Shown: piece after piece, positions 45,640 to 56,663 of the stretch
How positions within the stretch are numbered: position 1 is the stretch's first letter
Layout of the letters: every line of letters starts with the position of its first letter
DNA from: Fidelibacterota bacterium
GTDB lineage: Bacteria; Fidelibacterota; Marinisomatia; SCGC-AAA003-L08; D37C17
Direction: 5' to 3'
Length of the DNA: 64,000 bases
NCBI GenBank assembly: GCA_002717625.1
Contig: PBEF01000015.1
Coordinates: forward strand, 1 to 64,000
Position numbers and translations under genes: made by a program
Notes under the pieces: model-generated
Database searches by the model: none
Told to the model about the DNA's origin: nothing
The model's input: the letters and a program-made list of their open reading frames with translations, nothing else

Positions 45640-45861
45640 TTATAATTTTTCAGTAACAATATATGAACCTAGATTATCAGGATGAGACGCATTCATTCTA
45701 AGATTATGTTTTATGATAATTTTTGTTAGAATATTTTGCATATCAATAGAGTTTCCGGTTATAATTTGAACAGGTAATTTAGTGTAATTTTTAATAATAA
45801 ATTCTTCAATAATAATTTCAGCTTTATCATGTGATATTGTATGTAAATCTAATTCTTTCAT
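45640..45861 (-). CDS. Short Smr-like domain protein
   Basis: 73 residues. Begins M-K-E-L-D-L-H-T, matching the L-D-L-H motif that opens Smr domains, then alternating helix-strand pattern with I-I-T-G-N where G-x-G is usual. Smr domains bind or cut branched nucleic acids and are found at the end of MutS2. Its place between cvpA and dnaG recalls mutS2-cvpA neighbourhoods. The G-x-G loop is altered, so activity is uncertain. Confidence 0.7.
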   Translation of the reverse strand: MKELDLHTISHDKAEIIIEEFIIKNYTKLPVQIITGNSIDMQNILTKIIIKHNLRMNASHPDNLGSYIVTEKL

Positions 45862-45867
45862 TATTAT

Positions 45868-46344
45868 TTAATTAATAATGAAAGCTTGTAAATTTTCACA
45901 TATTGCAAATAAAGTAGATCCTTGATTAGCTTTTAAAAAGAAGTTATTTATTATATTAGATGGCATTGGTAAGAGCTTAATAAAAAATAATAATGTAGAT
46001 ATCAATATTAGACTTTTTAATATTGCTAATAATCCTCCAAGTAATTTATCTATTCCATATGGGATACTAAATTGGCTAGAATATTCAATAGTAAGATCAC
46101 TAAAAAAGCCAATTAAGAGGATTAAACAAAGAAAAAATAGAGTGTATAATATTACTATTATCATATCTGATTGAGGATAAATTCCTAAAATATACTTTAC
46201 AATCATAGATGATAAAAATAATGATAGAGATAGATTAATAATTTTTTTTAATTCAATTATGAAGCCATTTTTGAGTCCAAATCCACTAATCAGTATTATA
46301 AATAATAGGATACTTAATTCTATCGGATTAATAAAATTTATCAT
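45868..46344 (-). CDS. CvpA-family membrane protein
   Basis: 158 residues with four hydrophobic segments (about 8-25, 33-52, 60-82, 103-125), order and spacing as in CvpA/colicin V production proteins. The conserved G-x-x-x-G-F-I region after the first helix and D-K-L-L-G-G-L-L-A before the fourth helix are visible. Inner membrane; role unclear, associated with envelope maintenance. First gene of a leftward run with Smr-like, dnaG and ABC exporter. Confidence 0.8.
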   Translation of the reverse strand: MINFINPIELSILLFIILISGFGLKNGFIIELKKIINLSLSLFLSSMIVKYILGIYPQSDMIIVILYTLFFLCLILLIGFFSDLTIEYSSQFSIPYGIDKLLGGLLAILKSLILISTLLFFIKLLPMPSNIINNFFLKANQGSTLFAICENLQAFIIN

Positions 46345-46486
46345 GAATTGTTTATGTTAATAAGTTATAAATATTTGTATAATTTAATATTTTATATTCA
46401 ATAATAAAATATTATGTATAACATGTTCTATTGTTTATTCTATAATTAAAGTAATAAATTAGAGATAACAAATTTATAGGGAATCA

Positions 46487-47221
46487 ATGGGAAATACTAA
46501 TATAGTTAATGTTATTAACTTGCATAAAGTTGAAAAAAAGTTGATTGATATTAATAATAAACGGGGTGAGTTACCAGCAAAAATAGCATCTATAAATGAA
46601 CAAATAGAATCATTATCAAAGCAAAAAGAAGAGTCCGAAACAAGATTAGCTGAAATAGAAAAAAGAAAAGTACTTCTTAATGGCACTTTATCTGATATTG
46701 AAAAGAAAGTTAATTCTCTTAATGATCAAATGTACAAGGTTAAATCAAATAAAGAATATGAAGCTTTATTGAGTGAGATTGATCATTTAAATAATGAAAA
46801 TAATAATCATTTTGAAGAGCTTGGAACGTTTGAAGATGAAATAGGAAGCATTAATAGTAATTTAACTGAAAATGCTGAAAAGTTAGAATCTGAAAATAAC
46901 AAATTATCAGCTAATCAAGAAAAATTAAATGAAGCTAATTTATTAATTGAATCTGAAGAAAAAGAGTTAAAAAAAGAAAAGAAAAGCTTAACTGGTTTAT
47001 TGAGTAATGATCGGTCTATAGAATCAGCATATAATGATAAAAAAGATGAGTATGAAGGACTAGCTTTTGCTTCAATTAATCGTAATTGTTGTAATAATTG
47101 TTATTCTAGTCTTCCCCCACAATTAATTATTGATATTGAATCACAAAAGAAATTGGTTTCTTGTCCATCTTGTAGTATATTCTTATATATTGAAGATGAA
47201 AATTTAGAGGAAGAGGAATAA
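46487..47221 (+). CDS. Coiled-coil C4 zinc-ribbon protein
   Basis: 244 residues: a long coiled coil (about 10-175, rich in K, E, L, N) and a C-terminal zinc ribbon with C-x2-C (N-C-C-N-N-C) and C-x2-C (S-C-P-S-C). AGGGA precedes the ATG. The family is broad in bacteria; known members have roles in tethering or secretion, but function here is unknown. It stands two bases before the RNase P RNA and the two may share a promoter. Confidence 0.88.
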   Translation: MGNTNIVNVINLHKVEKKLIDINNKRGELPAKIASINEQIESLSKQKEESETRLAEIEKRKVLLNGTLSDIEKKVNSLNDQMYKVKSNKEYEALLSEIDHLNNENNNHFEELGTFEDEIGSINSNLTENAEKLESENNKLSANQEKLNEANLLIESEEKELKKEKKSLTGLLSNDRSIESAYNDKKDEYEGLAFASINRNCCNNCYSSLPPQLIIDIESQKKLVSCPSCSIFLYIEDENLEEEE

Positions 47222-47223
47222 TT

Positions 47224-47553
47224 AAAATCAGTTTGATAATCGCTTTTTAAAAGAGGAAAGTCCGAACTCCGCAGGACAAAACACCTCCTAATAAGAGGGT
47301 CCTATATATTTAGGAATGGAAAGTGCAGCAGAAAGTAAACCGCCTGTAAAGGTAAGGGTGAAATGGTGGTGTAAGAGACTACCAGTGATAATCGCAAGAT
47401 TGTTAGCTATGTAAACCCTGTTTGGAGCAAGATCAAGTAGCCTAGTGTGGTCCGCATGTTATAATGGCTGGTAGATTGCTAAAATTAAGTTGTGAAGCTT
47501 AATTAAGATGAATGATTATCTGAGAAACAGAATTCGGCTTATAAACTGATTTT
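47224..47553 (+). ncRNA. rnpB: RNase P RNA (class A)
   Basis: Catalytic RNA that trims tRNA 5' ends. Conserved segments in order: GAGGAAAGTCCGAACTCC, CAGAAAGTAAACCGCC, GGTAAGGGTGAAA, AGAGACTACCAG, the GGAGCAAGATCAAGTAG region and ACAGAATTCGGCTTATAA. The ends pair (AAAATCAGTTT with AAACTGATTTT). Size and order are standard for type A. Confidence 0.97.
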
Positions 47554-47573
47554 AAATTTAAATTAATTTTTAT

Positions 47574-48569
47574 ATGATAAATTCTTATATAAAAGGGGTT
47601 GCGCATTATGTCCCCGAACAAGTATTAACAAATGATGATTTGTCTAAAATGATGGATACATCTGATGAGTGGATTAAAACTCGTACAGGAATTCATCAAA
47701 GACATACTACAGGAGATACGAATTTAGGGCCTGCAGATCTTGCTGTTAAAGCATCTGAAATTTTATTTGATAGATATTCAATTGATAGAGATTCAATTGA
47801 CTTTGTTGTATTTGCTACTTCAACTCCAGATTATTTTGTTCCTGGATCTGGTTCAATTTTTCAAAATAAGTTAGGGCTTAAAAATGTTGGAGTCTTAGAT
47901 ATAAGGCAGGGATGTTCGGGTTTCACTTATGCAATTACTGTTGCTGATAATTTTATAAAATCAGGTACCCATAAAAATATTTTAGTTGTTGGAGCAGAGG
48001 TGCAAACAACACAATTAGATTTTGATGATGCAGGTAGAGGTACAGCTGTATTATTTGGTGATGGAGCTGCTGTATGTCTTGTATCTGCGACTGAAAAGAA
48101 TAAAGGAGTTTTATCATCACATTTACATTCAGATGGAAGATATATTCAAGAACTAGGAACAGAATATCCAAGTTCAAAATATAAAGATATTATAACAGGT
48201 GATGATGTTAAAAATAGAAAACATCATATCCATATGAATGGAAGAGAAGTCTTCAAACATGCAGTAAGAAGGTTTCCTGAAGTTATTACTGAAGGTTTAG
48301 AACATAATGATTTAACAATGGATGATGTTAGTTTAGTGATACCACATCAGGCAAATTATAGAATTACGCAAGCAGTACAAAAAAGTTTAAATGTTCCTGA
48401 TCATAAAATATTTTCAAACATTCATAAATATGGGAATACTACAGCAGCATCTATTGGAATTGCATTATCTGAATCTTTAGAACAAGGATTAATTAATGAT
48501 GAAGATATTGTTGTACTTGCTTCATTTGGAGCAGGATTTTATTGGGGATCAGTTATTATAAAATGGTAG
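47574..48569 (+). CDS. fabH: Beta-ketoacyl-ACP synthase III
   Basis: Starts fatty-acid synthesis by joining acetyl-CoA and malonyl-ACP. 331 residues. Catalytic triad: C114 in R-Q-G-C-S-G-F, H258 in V-I-P-H-Q-A-N-Y-R-I, N288 in K-Y-G-N-T-T-A-A-S. D-E-W-I-K-T-R-T-G-I near 31-40 is diagnostic. No clear ribosome-binding site. The end overlaps the acyl-CoA dehydrogenase start by 7 bases. Confidence 0.96.
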   Translation: MINSYIKGVAHYVPEQVLTNDDLSKMMDTSDEWIKTRTGIHQRHTTGDTNLGPADLAVKASEILFDRYSIDRDSIDFVVFATSTPDYFVPGSGSIFQNKLGLKNVGVLDIRQGCSGFTYAITVADNFIKSGTHKNILVVGAEVQTTQLDFDDAGRGTAVLFGDGAAVCLVSATEKNKGVLSSHLHSDGRYIQELGTEYPSSKYKDIITGDDVKNRKHHIHMNGREVFKHAVRRFPEVITEGLEHNDLTMDDVSLVIPHQANYRITQAVQKSLNVPDHKIFSNIHKYGNTTAASIGIALSESLEQGLINDEDIVVLASFGAGFYWGSVIIKW

Positions 48570-49726
48570 ATAGTCATAATATATATTTTAATGAAGAGCA
48601 TTTATTGCTTAGAAAAATGGTTAGAGAATTTTCTAATGAAGAGTTAAAGCCTTTAGCTCAAGATATAGATAAGAATTCTACATTTCCAAAAGAGTCGATA
48701 AAGAAAATAGCAGATTTAGGCCTTATGGGTATTCCTTGGTCAGAGGAATATGGTGGAGGAGGAATGGATAACCTTTCACTTGTTATTGCCATTGAAGAAA
48801 TGGCTAAGGTATGTGTTTCAACTGCAGTGACTGTTATGGCTCATACAAGTTTAGGTTCAGGTCCATTTGCTTTATTTGGATCTGATAAGCAAAAGGAAAA
48901 GTATCTTCCAAAATTATCTGATGGAACAATGATAGGAGCTTTTGGTTTAACAGAACCTAATGCTGGTAGTGATGCTGGTAATACTCAGACAACTGCCGTT
49001 TTAAAAGATGGCAAATTTATTGTTAATGGTCAAAAGGTATTTTGTACTAATGCAGGTGTTGCAGGAGTGATTATTTTTACATCTAAAATTGTTGAAGATG
49101 GAGAAGATAAGGGTATTGGAGCATTATATGTCGATGCAAATACAAAAGGTCTTAGATTTGGAGAACCTGAGAAAAAAATGGGATGGAAGGGTTCTGATAC
49201 ACGATCTGTTTACTTTGATAATATGGAAATTCCGGCTGAACATATTTTAGGTAAACCAGATACAGGCTTTAAACAATTTTTAAAAACCCTAACAGGTGGT
49301 AGAATTTCTATTTCTGCTTTAGGTCTTGGTATATGTGAAGCTGGATATCAAGCTGCTCTTAAATATGCAAATGAAAGAGATGCATTTGGTAGAAAAATCG
49401 GAGATTTTCAATCAATTGCTTTTAAACTAGCAGATATGGCAACACAAATTGAAGCTGCAAAACATTTAGTTTATCATGCTGCATATCTTAAAGATAATGG
49501 TCAGGATATTATTAAAGAGGCAGCAATGGCTAAATTATTCACAAGTGAATTAGCTATGAATATTACTACAGAGGCTATACAAATACATGGTGGCTATGGC
49601 TATATTAGAGAGTACAATGTGGAAAGATTTTTTAGAGATGCAAAAATTCTTGAAATAGGAGAAGGAACAAGCGAGGTGCAAAGGATTATTATTTCAAGAG
49701 AAATTTTAAAATCTTTGAGTTATTAG
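48563..49726 (+). CDS. Acyl-CoA dehydrogenase
   Basis: 387 residues from the ATG at 48563, chosen because it overlaps the fabH stop neatly; an earlier ATG at 48542 is inside fabH. FAD enzyme of fatty or branched-chain acid oxidation. Signature text: F-G-L-T-E-P-N-A-G-S-D-A-G, G-G-R-I-S-I-S-A-L-G, QIHGGYGY and G-E-G-T-S-E-V-Q with the catalytic Glu. Resembles short-chain (butyryl-CoA-type) enzymes. The stop overlaps the ybeY start by one base. Confidence 0.93.
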   Translation: MVDSHNIYFNEEHLLLRKMVREFSNEELKPLAQDIDKNSTFPKESIKKIADLGLMGIPWSEEYGGGGMDNLSLVIAIEEMAKVCVSTAVTVMAHTSLGSGPFALFGSDKQKEKYLPKLSDGTMIGAFGLTEPNAGSDAGNTQTTAVLKDGKFIVNGQKVFCTNAGVAGVIIFTSKIVEDGEDKGIGALYVDANTKGLRFGEPEKKMGWKGSDTRSVYFDNMEIPAEHILGKPDTGFKQFLKTLTGGRISISALGLGICEAGYQAALKYANERDAFGRKIGDFQSIAFKLADMATQIEAAKHLVYHAAYLKDNGQDIIKEAAMAKLFTSELAMNITTEAIQIHGGYGYIREYNVERFFRDAKILEIGEGTSEVQRIIISREILKSLSY

Positions 49727-50169
49727 TGATAGACATTACTGTTATAAATGATTACGGTGATACTATTTCCGTAAATGACCTACTTATAAAAAAAAACTTA
49801 GAAAATCTTCTTAAAGACCAAGATGTTTTAGAAGCTAAAATATCAGTTATTTTATCAAATAAATTTCTTTTAAATAAATTAAAGAAGAATTATTTTAATG
49901 TAGATCAGTTTACAGATGTAATTACGTTTAATTTAGAAGATGAAAATGATCCTATTGATGGTGAGGTATATATTAGCATTGATGATGTTTTAGATAATGC
50001 AAAAAAATATGAACAATCTTTTAATTTAGAATTTAAAAGAGTATTAGTTCATGGAGCGTTACATTTATTAGGATTTGAAGATAATACAAAAGATAAGAAA
50101 TCTATAATGACACAATTAGAAAATAAATATATAGCTTTAGATGATGAAAATATAATTTCCATAATCTAA
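49726..50169 (+). CDS. ybeY: YbeY rRNA maturation endoribonuclease
   Basis: 147 residues with a GTG start overlapping the previous stop (TAGTG). The metal motif reads H-G-A-L-H-L-L-G-F-E-D, having Asp where the third His of H-x3-H-x5-H is usual; this variant is normal in Bacteroidota. F-T-D-V-I-T-F-N-L-E precedes it. Acts in 16S rRNA 3'-end maturation and ribosome quality control. Supports FCB affiliation. Confidence 0.93.
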   Translation: MIDITVINDYGDTISVNDLLIKKNLENLLKDQDVLEAKISVILSNKFLLNKLKKNYFNVDQFTDVITFNLEDENDPIDGEVYISIDDVLDNAKKYEQSFNLEFKRVLVHGALHLLGFEDNTKDKKSIMTQLENKYIALDDENIISII

Positions 50170-50173
50170 TCGT

Positions 50174-51400
50174 ATGGCTTTATTACTTATTATATTAATT
50201 ATTTTATCAGCTTTTTTTTCTGGAAGTGAAACAGCATTTTTTAATATTAAAGAACATCAGAAAACCTCTAGCCGAGTTACAAAATTATTAAGTAAACCAA
50301 GAGAACTATTAACTTTTATACTAGTTGGTAATACGCTTGTTAATGTAGCTATTGGTTCTATAGCTGCAAACTATACTATTAATGTTATTGCCAAACAAAC
50401 CACCTTATTTAATAAGGAACAGTTATTATTAATGGAAGTTTTTTTAATCACACTTATCATATTAATATTTGGAGAGATTATTCCTAAAACATTTGCTATT
50501 AGGCAATCTGTTTATTTTTCGAATATAATTAGTTTCCCTATAACTTTTTTATTAACGGTTTTAAAGCCTTTCTTTTTTGTTTTTTATAAATTTTCAGATC
50601 TTATCATTATTTTAAATCCATTTAAAAAAGAACAAGCTTTTGATTCAGAAGAAGAACTAAAAATGGTTACAGAAATTGTTGAACAAGAAGGAACTATTCA
50701 GGAAACAGAATCTAATATGATTCGTTCTGTTTTTGAGTTTGATGATAAACTAGTTAAAGAAATTTTAACTCCAAGAGTTGATATTGTTGCTATTGATTCT
50801 AAAATGGAATTAGATCAGGCCATGGATTTAATTAAAGATAAAAAATTCTCTAAAATTCCAGTATATAAAGATTCAATTGATAATATTGAAGGTATACTTT
50901 ATGCTAAAGATATTATCCCTTATCTTACAGGAGCACGAACGGGTGTTAATCTTTTACAATTATCTCGAGAGCCTTTTTTCATTCCAGAAACAAAGCCGAT
51001 AGATGATTTATTAGAAGATTTTAAAATAAAGAAGAAGAACTTAGCTATTGCTGTAGATGAGTGGGGTGGAACATCTGGACTTGTTACATTAGAGGATGTA
51101 GTAGAGGAAGTAATGGGCGAATTAAGTGATCCATATGATAGTGAAGAATATTCGTTTAGAAAGGTTAAGGAAAATAATTTTATTGTTGAAGGATCCATCA
51201 AGATTTATGATTTAGAAGAAAATATTAATGCTGAGTTTCCTGATGTGAGAGAGTATGATACCCTTGCAGGTTTTATTCTTGATAAGCTTGGAGATATTCC
51301 AAAGGTAGGAGAAACTGTAGAGTATGAAAAATATTCTTTTAAGGTTATCGAATTGAATAAAAATAGAATAGATAAAGTTGAAATTAGAGAAGAAAAATAA
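50174..51400 (+). CDS. CNNM/CorC-family transporter-like protein (DUF21 + CBS)
   Basis: 408 residues. N-terminal DUF21 membrane domain (S-A-F-F-S-G-S-E-T-A at 13-22, three hydrophobic segments), a CBS pair (about 190-310), and a C-terminal CorC_HlyC domain (about 330-405). Members move Mg2+ or Co2+ or respond to their export. Often called hemolysin, an outdated name. The gldE-like gene of Bacteroidota has the same arrangement. Lies 4 bases after ybeY. Confidence 0.92.
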   Translation: MALLLIILIILSAFFSGSETAFFNIKEHQKTSSRVTKLLSKPRELLTFILVGNTLVNVAIGSIAANYTINVIAKQTTLFNKEQLLLMEVFLITLIILIFGEIIPKTFAIRQSVYFSNIISFPITFLLTVLKPFFFVFYKFSDLIIILNPFKKEQAFDSEEELKMVTEIVEQEGTIQETESNMIRSVFEFDDKLVKEILTPRVDIVAIDSKMELDQAMDLIKDKKFSKIPVYKDSIDNIEGILYAKDIIPYLTGARTGVNLLQLSREPFFIPETKPIDDLLEDFKIKKKNLAIAVDEWGGTSGLVTLEDVVEEVMGELSDPYDSEEYSFRKVKENNFIVEGSIKIYDLEENINAEFPDVREYDTLAGFILDKLGDIPKVGETVEYEKYSFKVIELNKNRIDKVEIREEK

Positions 51401-52139
51401 TACTCTAGAAGATTTAATTAGAATTGTTAAAAAGTTAAGATCTCCATATGGTTGTGAGTGGGATAATAAGCAAACCCACGAATCCCTTATTCCTTATCTT
51501 TTAGAAGAATCACATGAAGTTGTAGAAGCTATTCAGTCTAAAGATTATAATTTATTAAAAGAGGAACTTGGAGATTTATTTTTACATCTTATTTTTCAAG
51601 TTGATTTAGCAGAAGCAGAAAATAGATTTTTACTCGAAGATGTTTTTGAAGGTATTAATAGCAAATTAATTAAAAGACACCCTCATATTTTTTATGATAA
51701 AGATGATCCCAGATGGAAAGAGGGTAATTGGGAAGAATCAAAACAAAAAGAGAAAAAAAGAGATAGTATTTTAGAGGGAGTACCAATATCCTTGCCTGCA
51801 TTATTAAGATCTAGGCGAATACAAGAAAAAGCTGCAATGGTTGGATTTGATTGGGATAAGCTAGATCAAGTTTTAGCAAAAGTAGATGAAGAAGTAGGTG
51901 AGCTTAAAGAATCAATAGTAGATAAGAAAGGTATTGCTGATGAATTAGGTGATGTCTTATTTACTGTTGTGAATTTAAGTAGACATTTAGATATTAATCC
52001 TGAACAGGCTCTAAATGATTCAACTAACAAGTTCATGAAAAGATTTAAAAAGATAGAAAAAGAATTAAAAGATAAAAAAATAGATATGAAAAGTTTATCC
52101 CTTGAAGAACTGGATGTTCTTTGGGAAAAGAATAAATGA
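51378..52139 (+). CDS. mazG: MazG nucleoside triphosphate pyrophosphohydrolase
   Basis: 253 residues with a TTG start inside the preceding gene (23-base overlap). Two MazG domains as in the E. coli protein: L-R-S-P-Y-G-C-E-W-D and E-E-S-H-E-V-V-E-A-I then E-E-L-G-D-L-F-L in the first; D-E-V-G-E-L and D-E-L-G-D-V-L-F in the second. Removes aberrant nucleotides or regulates ppGpp indirectly. Last gene of the fabH run. Confidence 0.93.
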   Translation: MKLEKKNNTLEDLIRIVKKLRSPYGCEWDNKQTHESLIPYLLEESHEVVEAIQSKDYNLLKEELGDLFLHLIFQVDLAEAENRFLLEDVFEGINSKLIKRHPHIFYDKDDPRWKEGNWEESKQKEKKRDSILEGVPISLPALLRSRRIQEKAAMVGFDWDKLDQVLAKVDEEVGELKESIVDKKGIADELGDVLFTVVNLSRHLDINPEQALNDSTNKFMKRFKKIEKELKDKKIDMKSLSLEELDVLWEKNK

Positions 52140-52146
52140 AATTTTG

Positions 52147-52497
52147 TGGAGGCGCGCGGATTTGAACCGCGGTCCGAATAAGAGCACTATAAATATCTAC
52201 ATGTTTAGGTTATTTTTTAGTTTAATTCAATAGTCTTCAATAACCATAATCCTATTAAACGATCCTAAAAAGTTTTCATTTTAATAATTTAGGCCTTATC
52301 AAAACTAGATCGCACTAATGATGCCTATTTAACTGGTCGCGAACATCCCTGTTAATAGACAGCTACTGTCAATTAAGCAGCAGCAACGTAACCGTAATCG
52401 GCATTTATAACGTACTCTAACTGATTAAGGAGGTGGATAGAGTATCCTCCACATGCAACGTATAGATTATCATTACCCGTCGAAGCCAGTCGCCCCC
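52147..52497 (-). ncRNA. ssrA: tmRNA
   Basis: 351 nt. The 5' end GGGGGCGACTGGCTTCGACG and the 3' end with T-arm CGGTTCAAATCCG pair in the acceptor stem (GGGGGCG with CGCCTCC). The tag frame on the minus strand ends ...A-D-Y-G-Y-V-A-A-A then TAA (about 52373-52402); the start of the tag cannot be fixed by eye. The ending V-A-A-A differs from the common L-A-A. No CCA encoded. Confidence 0.95.
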
Positions 52498-52598
52498 AAT
52501 TTTCAAAAAGCGTGTATATAAAAGTGCTTAATTTATATTATTATTAATATTATTCTATAACAATATATTTTTTAAGTCTTGATGCTGGTAATAGTTCC

Positions 52599-55500
52599 CT
52601 AATTATCCAGTATAATATTAACCAGTGCAACAATATCAACAATATCAATCATTCCATTTGAATTAATATCTGCCTGAATTAAAGCTTCTCCTATCAATGT
52701 ATCACTTCCTAGTATATGATTTATAAGAGTAATAATATCAATGATATCAATAGCTCCATCAAGATTAACATCTCCATCTTGAGGAATAGAACAATCTAAA
52801 GGATTTTGAGATCCTACATCTTCTAAGCACTCTGGATAAGGAGCACATAAATTATTATTATATAAAGCAGGAGAATCGTCTCCTTGGTTACATATTTCTT
52901 CAGGAATCTGTCCAGAAAGTTGATTATCATTCAAATACAAATAATTTAAATTAGTTAGATTTCCTATTTCTGATGGAATTTCTTCTTGAATTTCATTATT
53001 TTGTAAATATAAAAATTCTAAGTTAGTAAGTAATCCTATCTCATCAGGTATAAGGCTTAGTTGGTTTGAACTTAAATTTAAGGTTGTAAGATTAGTAAGA
53101 TTTCCTATTTCAGTTGGAATTTCTCCTGTTAGTTGATTAGAGCCTAAGCTTAAAGTTGTTAAATTTGTTAGGTTCCCTATTTCAGATGGAATTGGACCAG
53201 ATAGGTTGTTATAAGATAAACTTAAAGTTGTTAGATTAATTAATTCACCTATCTCTGCTGGTATTTCTCCTTCTAAATCACTTTGATTTAAATTAATTGA
53301 CACAGTCTGTTCAATGTTATAGCACTCTCCCCATAGTTCAACTTCTGTTTCTTCATCACAGAAAGGATAACCTTCACAATCTAATATATATTGAGAACCA
53401 ACATAATTTTCAATACATTCTGGATAAACAGGACACAGGTTGTTATAATTAATATAAGAAAAATCAGAGTCAATCCAAGAACTAGCCCAGTTTAGATTTG
53501 TGAGATTACAGATACTCTCAGGAATTTCTCCTGATAATTCATTATTATTTAAGCCTAAATAATTTAAATTAGTTAAATTTCCAATTGTTGAGGGGATTTC
53601 TCCTGTAAGTTGATTACTGTATAAATATAATTCTTCCAATTCCGTTAATTGCCCAATAGTGCTTGGAATTGGTCCAGATAATAGATTCGTAGATAAAGCT
53701 AGATAGTTTAAATTAATTAAATTTCCAATAGATGCTGGAATTGGACCACTAAAATTACTAGTTGCTAATACTAAATCAGTAAGATTCGTTAAATCCCCTA
53801 TACATTCTCGTATAGGGCCTGACATAGAAGTGCTATATATAATCAAGTACTCTAAATTAGCTAAACTACAAATAGATTCTGGCAATTGGCTTGATAGTTG
53901 ATTATTGTGTAAAAGTAATGATTCTAAATTAGTGAGATTACCAATTGTTTCAGGGATTGGTCCTGATAATTGATTTTCATGTAAAAATAATCTTTCTAAA
54001 TTAGTGAGATTACTAATTGTTTCATGGATTGGTCCTGATAATTGATTATCATTTAAATATAATCTTTCTAAATTAGTTAAATTTCCAATTGTTTCAGGGA
54101 TTGGTCCTGATAATTGATTTTCATTTAAATATAATATTTTTAAATTAGTTAAATTTCCAATTGTTTCAGGGATTGGTCCTGATAATTGATTTTCAGTTAA
54201 ATATAAATATTCTAAATTAGTTAAATCCCAAATTTCTGAGGGAATGTTTTCAGATAAATCATTAAAGGATAAGCTTAAGTAAGTTAGATTTATTAATTCA
54301 CCTATTTCTGGTGGAATGGGACCAGATAAATTATTATCATTTAGATATAAGTCTGTTGTGGTATTAATATTATAACATTGATTCCATAAATTCACATAAA
54401 TAGGATCCTCCCCTTCACAATTTCCACACTCATCTTCTACAGCATCACCATCACATACCCCAGCGCAATCAACATCTACAACACAGTCGCCATTACAATC
54501 AAAGTTTTCTTCTGGATATTCACATAATTCATTATAAGCTATAGTTGCTTCTGGGTTATAATTACATGCATTCTCATTGGTACACCCATAGATATCGTTA
54601 GATATTATTATACCATTAGGTGTTGAAACTTCTAATTGCCACATTCCATTATAAGTGCTAACTATACCTGTAGCATAAACATAATAGCTATAAAAATTTT
54701 CTGAATTTATAATATCTGCTATATCAGATAAGGAAACAACCCAATCCCAAATTATAAGATCTAATTCATATCCTTCTAAATCCTGGATTGTTATAGTTTC
54801 CGGACCACCAAAAGGAAGAAAATTATTATAATCTACAACCAGTCCCCCAACTGTTGCATAACTATCATTTAGATCTCCGTTTACAATATCGGAAATAGTA
54901 TGAGTAATAAAACAGTTACCGTCACATACACCACATTCATCTATTATAGAATCACCACCACACACACCAGCACAATCTGCTATATTACCATCACAATCAC
55001 AAAAACCTTCATCAGGGATGATACATGAACCATCATTTGAAAAAATATCTGGGTTATAATTACATGCACTCCCATCAGTACAACCATCTACAATATCTGT
55101 TGACCATACTTCACCAGCTGGGGTTAAAACGCCATAATGATTTTCTCCACTACTATCATATGTTTCATTTCCAATGCCCTCATCAAATAACATTAGAGAA
55201 AAAAGATCTCCATTTTCTGAATTTGGATTATTTTCTCTATAATAATTCACTTCTTCTAGGGTTAATGATTTATCCCAAATATATAAATTATCTATGCCTC
55301 CAAATAAATCTTGATTTCCACTTGCTAAACCTAGCCATAGGTTATCAATAATATTATTTGAAACACCACCAGTATGTTCAAAATCAAGTTCTCCATCAAT
55401 ATAAAATTTATAATTTTCACTATTTTTAATAGCTGTCATATGATACCATACTCTATCTTCATGGTTCGTTATTCCTTCATCATTGATAATATCAGTTAAT

Positions 55501-56561
55501 CCATCATCTCCAAGAAGATATGAAATTCTATTACTTCCACTGTAATTGAACTTCAAACTAAAATGTTGATCGTTATCACTAATTAAAGTTTGATTAGGTT
55601 GATCTGTATATCTTACTTTATACCAAAATGAAATTGTCCAATTTTCATTATCAAGTTGGAATGGTGGATCAAAATAAATATTTGCGTGTTCACCTAGTCC
55701 ATTATCAGGATAAAAGTATAATGAATGATGGTTTCCATCAGAATAAAGACAGCTACCATCATTAAATTGTGCATTAGGATCATAATTTACAGCATCTTCA
55801 TCAGTACAACCTGTGCATGATATATTATCACCACCACACTCACCACATTCATCTACAATAGCATCACCACCACATACTCCTGCGCAATCAACATCTACAA
55901 CACAGTTACCATCGCAATCAAAATTTTCTTCTGGATACTCACATGATTCATTATCTATAGTTGCCCCTGGATCATAGTTGCATGCTAAATTATCAGTGCA
56001 ACCTTCACTTGATTGAATACATCTAATTGAACCTCCTAGTTCCTGATTACAAGAATATTCAATCAAAGTTAAAGCCCCACCCCAATCTAAATTTGCAACA
56101 TAACAATCTGAGGTCCAAATATACGCAGTACCTCCTCCAGCGCAAGAACCGGGTATACCAAACTCTGATTCATCTCCATATCTAAATCCCCCAGGAAGAG
56201 CAGAAAAACCTGTTTCATTTGTACCGCCTGAAAAAGTTTCATCCATCATTTGCCATCCTGCATTCTGCCAACCATCAGATTGATCGATGAAATATTGATA
56301 ATCATATCTTGATGGGATTCGCCATCCCTCTGGACAAACATTTTTATCCTCTTCAAGAAAAATATCAGGCTCATATAAGTATCCAAAATCAGTACAAATA
56401 TGATACTCTAAATTTTCTCCATCGTTATATTTTGATACTTTAAGATTCTCAGCCATCCATAGCTGGTCACCAATAAGAACAGTTTCATACACATTACCAT
56501 CAATATCTGTAACTGTGGAAAATAAATAAGAAATTAGAAATAGTATAATAATTTTACGCAT
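52599..56561 (-). CDS. Giant secreted LRR/FISUMP/LamG/dockerin protein
   Basis: 1320 residues. Signal peptide to about 16; FISUMP domain (16-185: [16 protein letters not shown]); Cys-rich G-C-T-D..A-C-N-Y modules (188-275, repeated twice later); a LamG/concanavalin-like domain (277-450); an OB-like region (about 555-665); leucine-rich repeats in two blocks (about 740-1050 and 1095-1255) with the plant-type form G-x-I-P-x-x-I-G-N-L-T-N-L; a two-repeat dockerin-type module at 1263-1320. Surface adhesin or glycan-binding role likely. Neighbouring LRR units are nearly identical at DNA level. Confidence 0.9.
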   Translation of the reverse strand: MRKIIILFLISYLFSTVTDIDGNVYETVLIGDQLWMAENLKVSKYNDGENLEYHICTDFGYLYEPDIFLEEDKNVCPEGWRIPSRYDYQYFIDQSDGWQNAGWQMMDETFSGGTNETGFSALPGGFRYGDESEFGIPGSCAGGGTAYIWTSDCYVANLDWGGALTLIEYSCNQELGGSIRCIQSSEGCTDNLACNYDPGATIDNESCEYPEENFDCDGNCVVDVDCAGVCGGDAIVDECGECGGDNISCTGCTDEDAVNYDPNAQFNDGSCLYSDGNHHSLYFYPDNGLGEHANIYFDPPFQLDNENWTISFWYKVRYTDQPNQTLISDNDQHFSLKFNYSGSNRISYLLGDDGLTDIINDEGITNHEDRVWYHMTAIKNSENYKFYIDGELDFEHTGGVSNNIIDNLWLGLASGNQDLFGGIDNLYIWDKSLTLEEVNYYRENNPNSENGDLFSLMLFDEGIGNETYDSSGENHYGVLTPAGEVWSTDIVDGCTDGSACNYNPDIFSNDGSCIIPDEGFCDCDGNIADCAGVCGGDSIIDECGVCDGNCFITHTISDIVNGDLNDSYATVGGLVVDYNNFLPFGGPETITIQDLEGYELDLIIWDWVVSLSDIADIINSENFYSYYVYATGIVSTYNGMWQLEVSTPNGIIISNDIYGCTNENACNYNPEATIAYNELCEYPEENFDCNGDCVVDVDCAGVCDGDAVEDECGNCEGEDPIYVNLWNQCYNINTTTDLYLNDNNLSGPIPPEIGELINLTYLSLSFNDLSENIPSEIWDLTNLEYLYLTENQLSGPIPETIGNLTNLKILYLNENQLSGPIPETIGNLTNLERLYLNDNQLSGPIHETISNLTNLERLFLHENQLSGPIPETIGNLTNLESLLLHNNQLSSQLPESICSLANLEYLIIYSTSMSGPIRECIGDLTNLTDLVLATSNFSGPIPASIGNLINLNYLALSTNLLSGPIPSTIGQLTELEELYLYSNQLTGEIPSTIGNLTNLNYLGLNNNELSGEIPESICNLTNLNWASSWIDSDFSYINYNNLCPVYPECIENYVGSQYILDCEGYPFCDEETEVELWGECYNIEQTVSINLNQSDLEGEIPAEIGELINLTTLSLSYNNLSGPIPSEIGNLTNLTTLSLGSNQLTGEIPTEIGNLTNLTTLNLSSNQLSLIPDEIGLLTNLEFLYLQNNEIQEEIPSEIGNLTNLNYLYLNDNQLSGQIPEEICNQGDDSPALYNNNLCAPYPECLEDVGSQNPLDCSIPQDGDVNLDGAIDIIDIITLINHILGSDTLIGEALIQADINSNGMIDIVDIVALVNIILDN
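53900..54240 (-). repeat. Near-identical tandem LRR units (72-bp period)
   Basis: About five consecutive 72-base units encode [24 protein letters not shown]. Units differ by a few bases only, far less than other LRRs in the same gene, which implies recent duplication and possible length variation. Confidence 0.8.
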
Positions 56562-56663
56562 GATGGAATTTAATAATATTTAATTTTTAAAGAAAGATAG
56601 AAAATAGTTCATCAAAAATATCCATCAAATGGGAACTTCTGAGTAATTATGAGTATAAATGAA

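Noticed and set aside
53900..54240. Regular repeats resembling a CRISPR array
   Set aside because: The 72-bp period is coding, in frame with leucine-rich repeats, and has no unique spacers.
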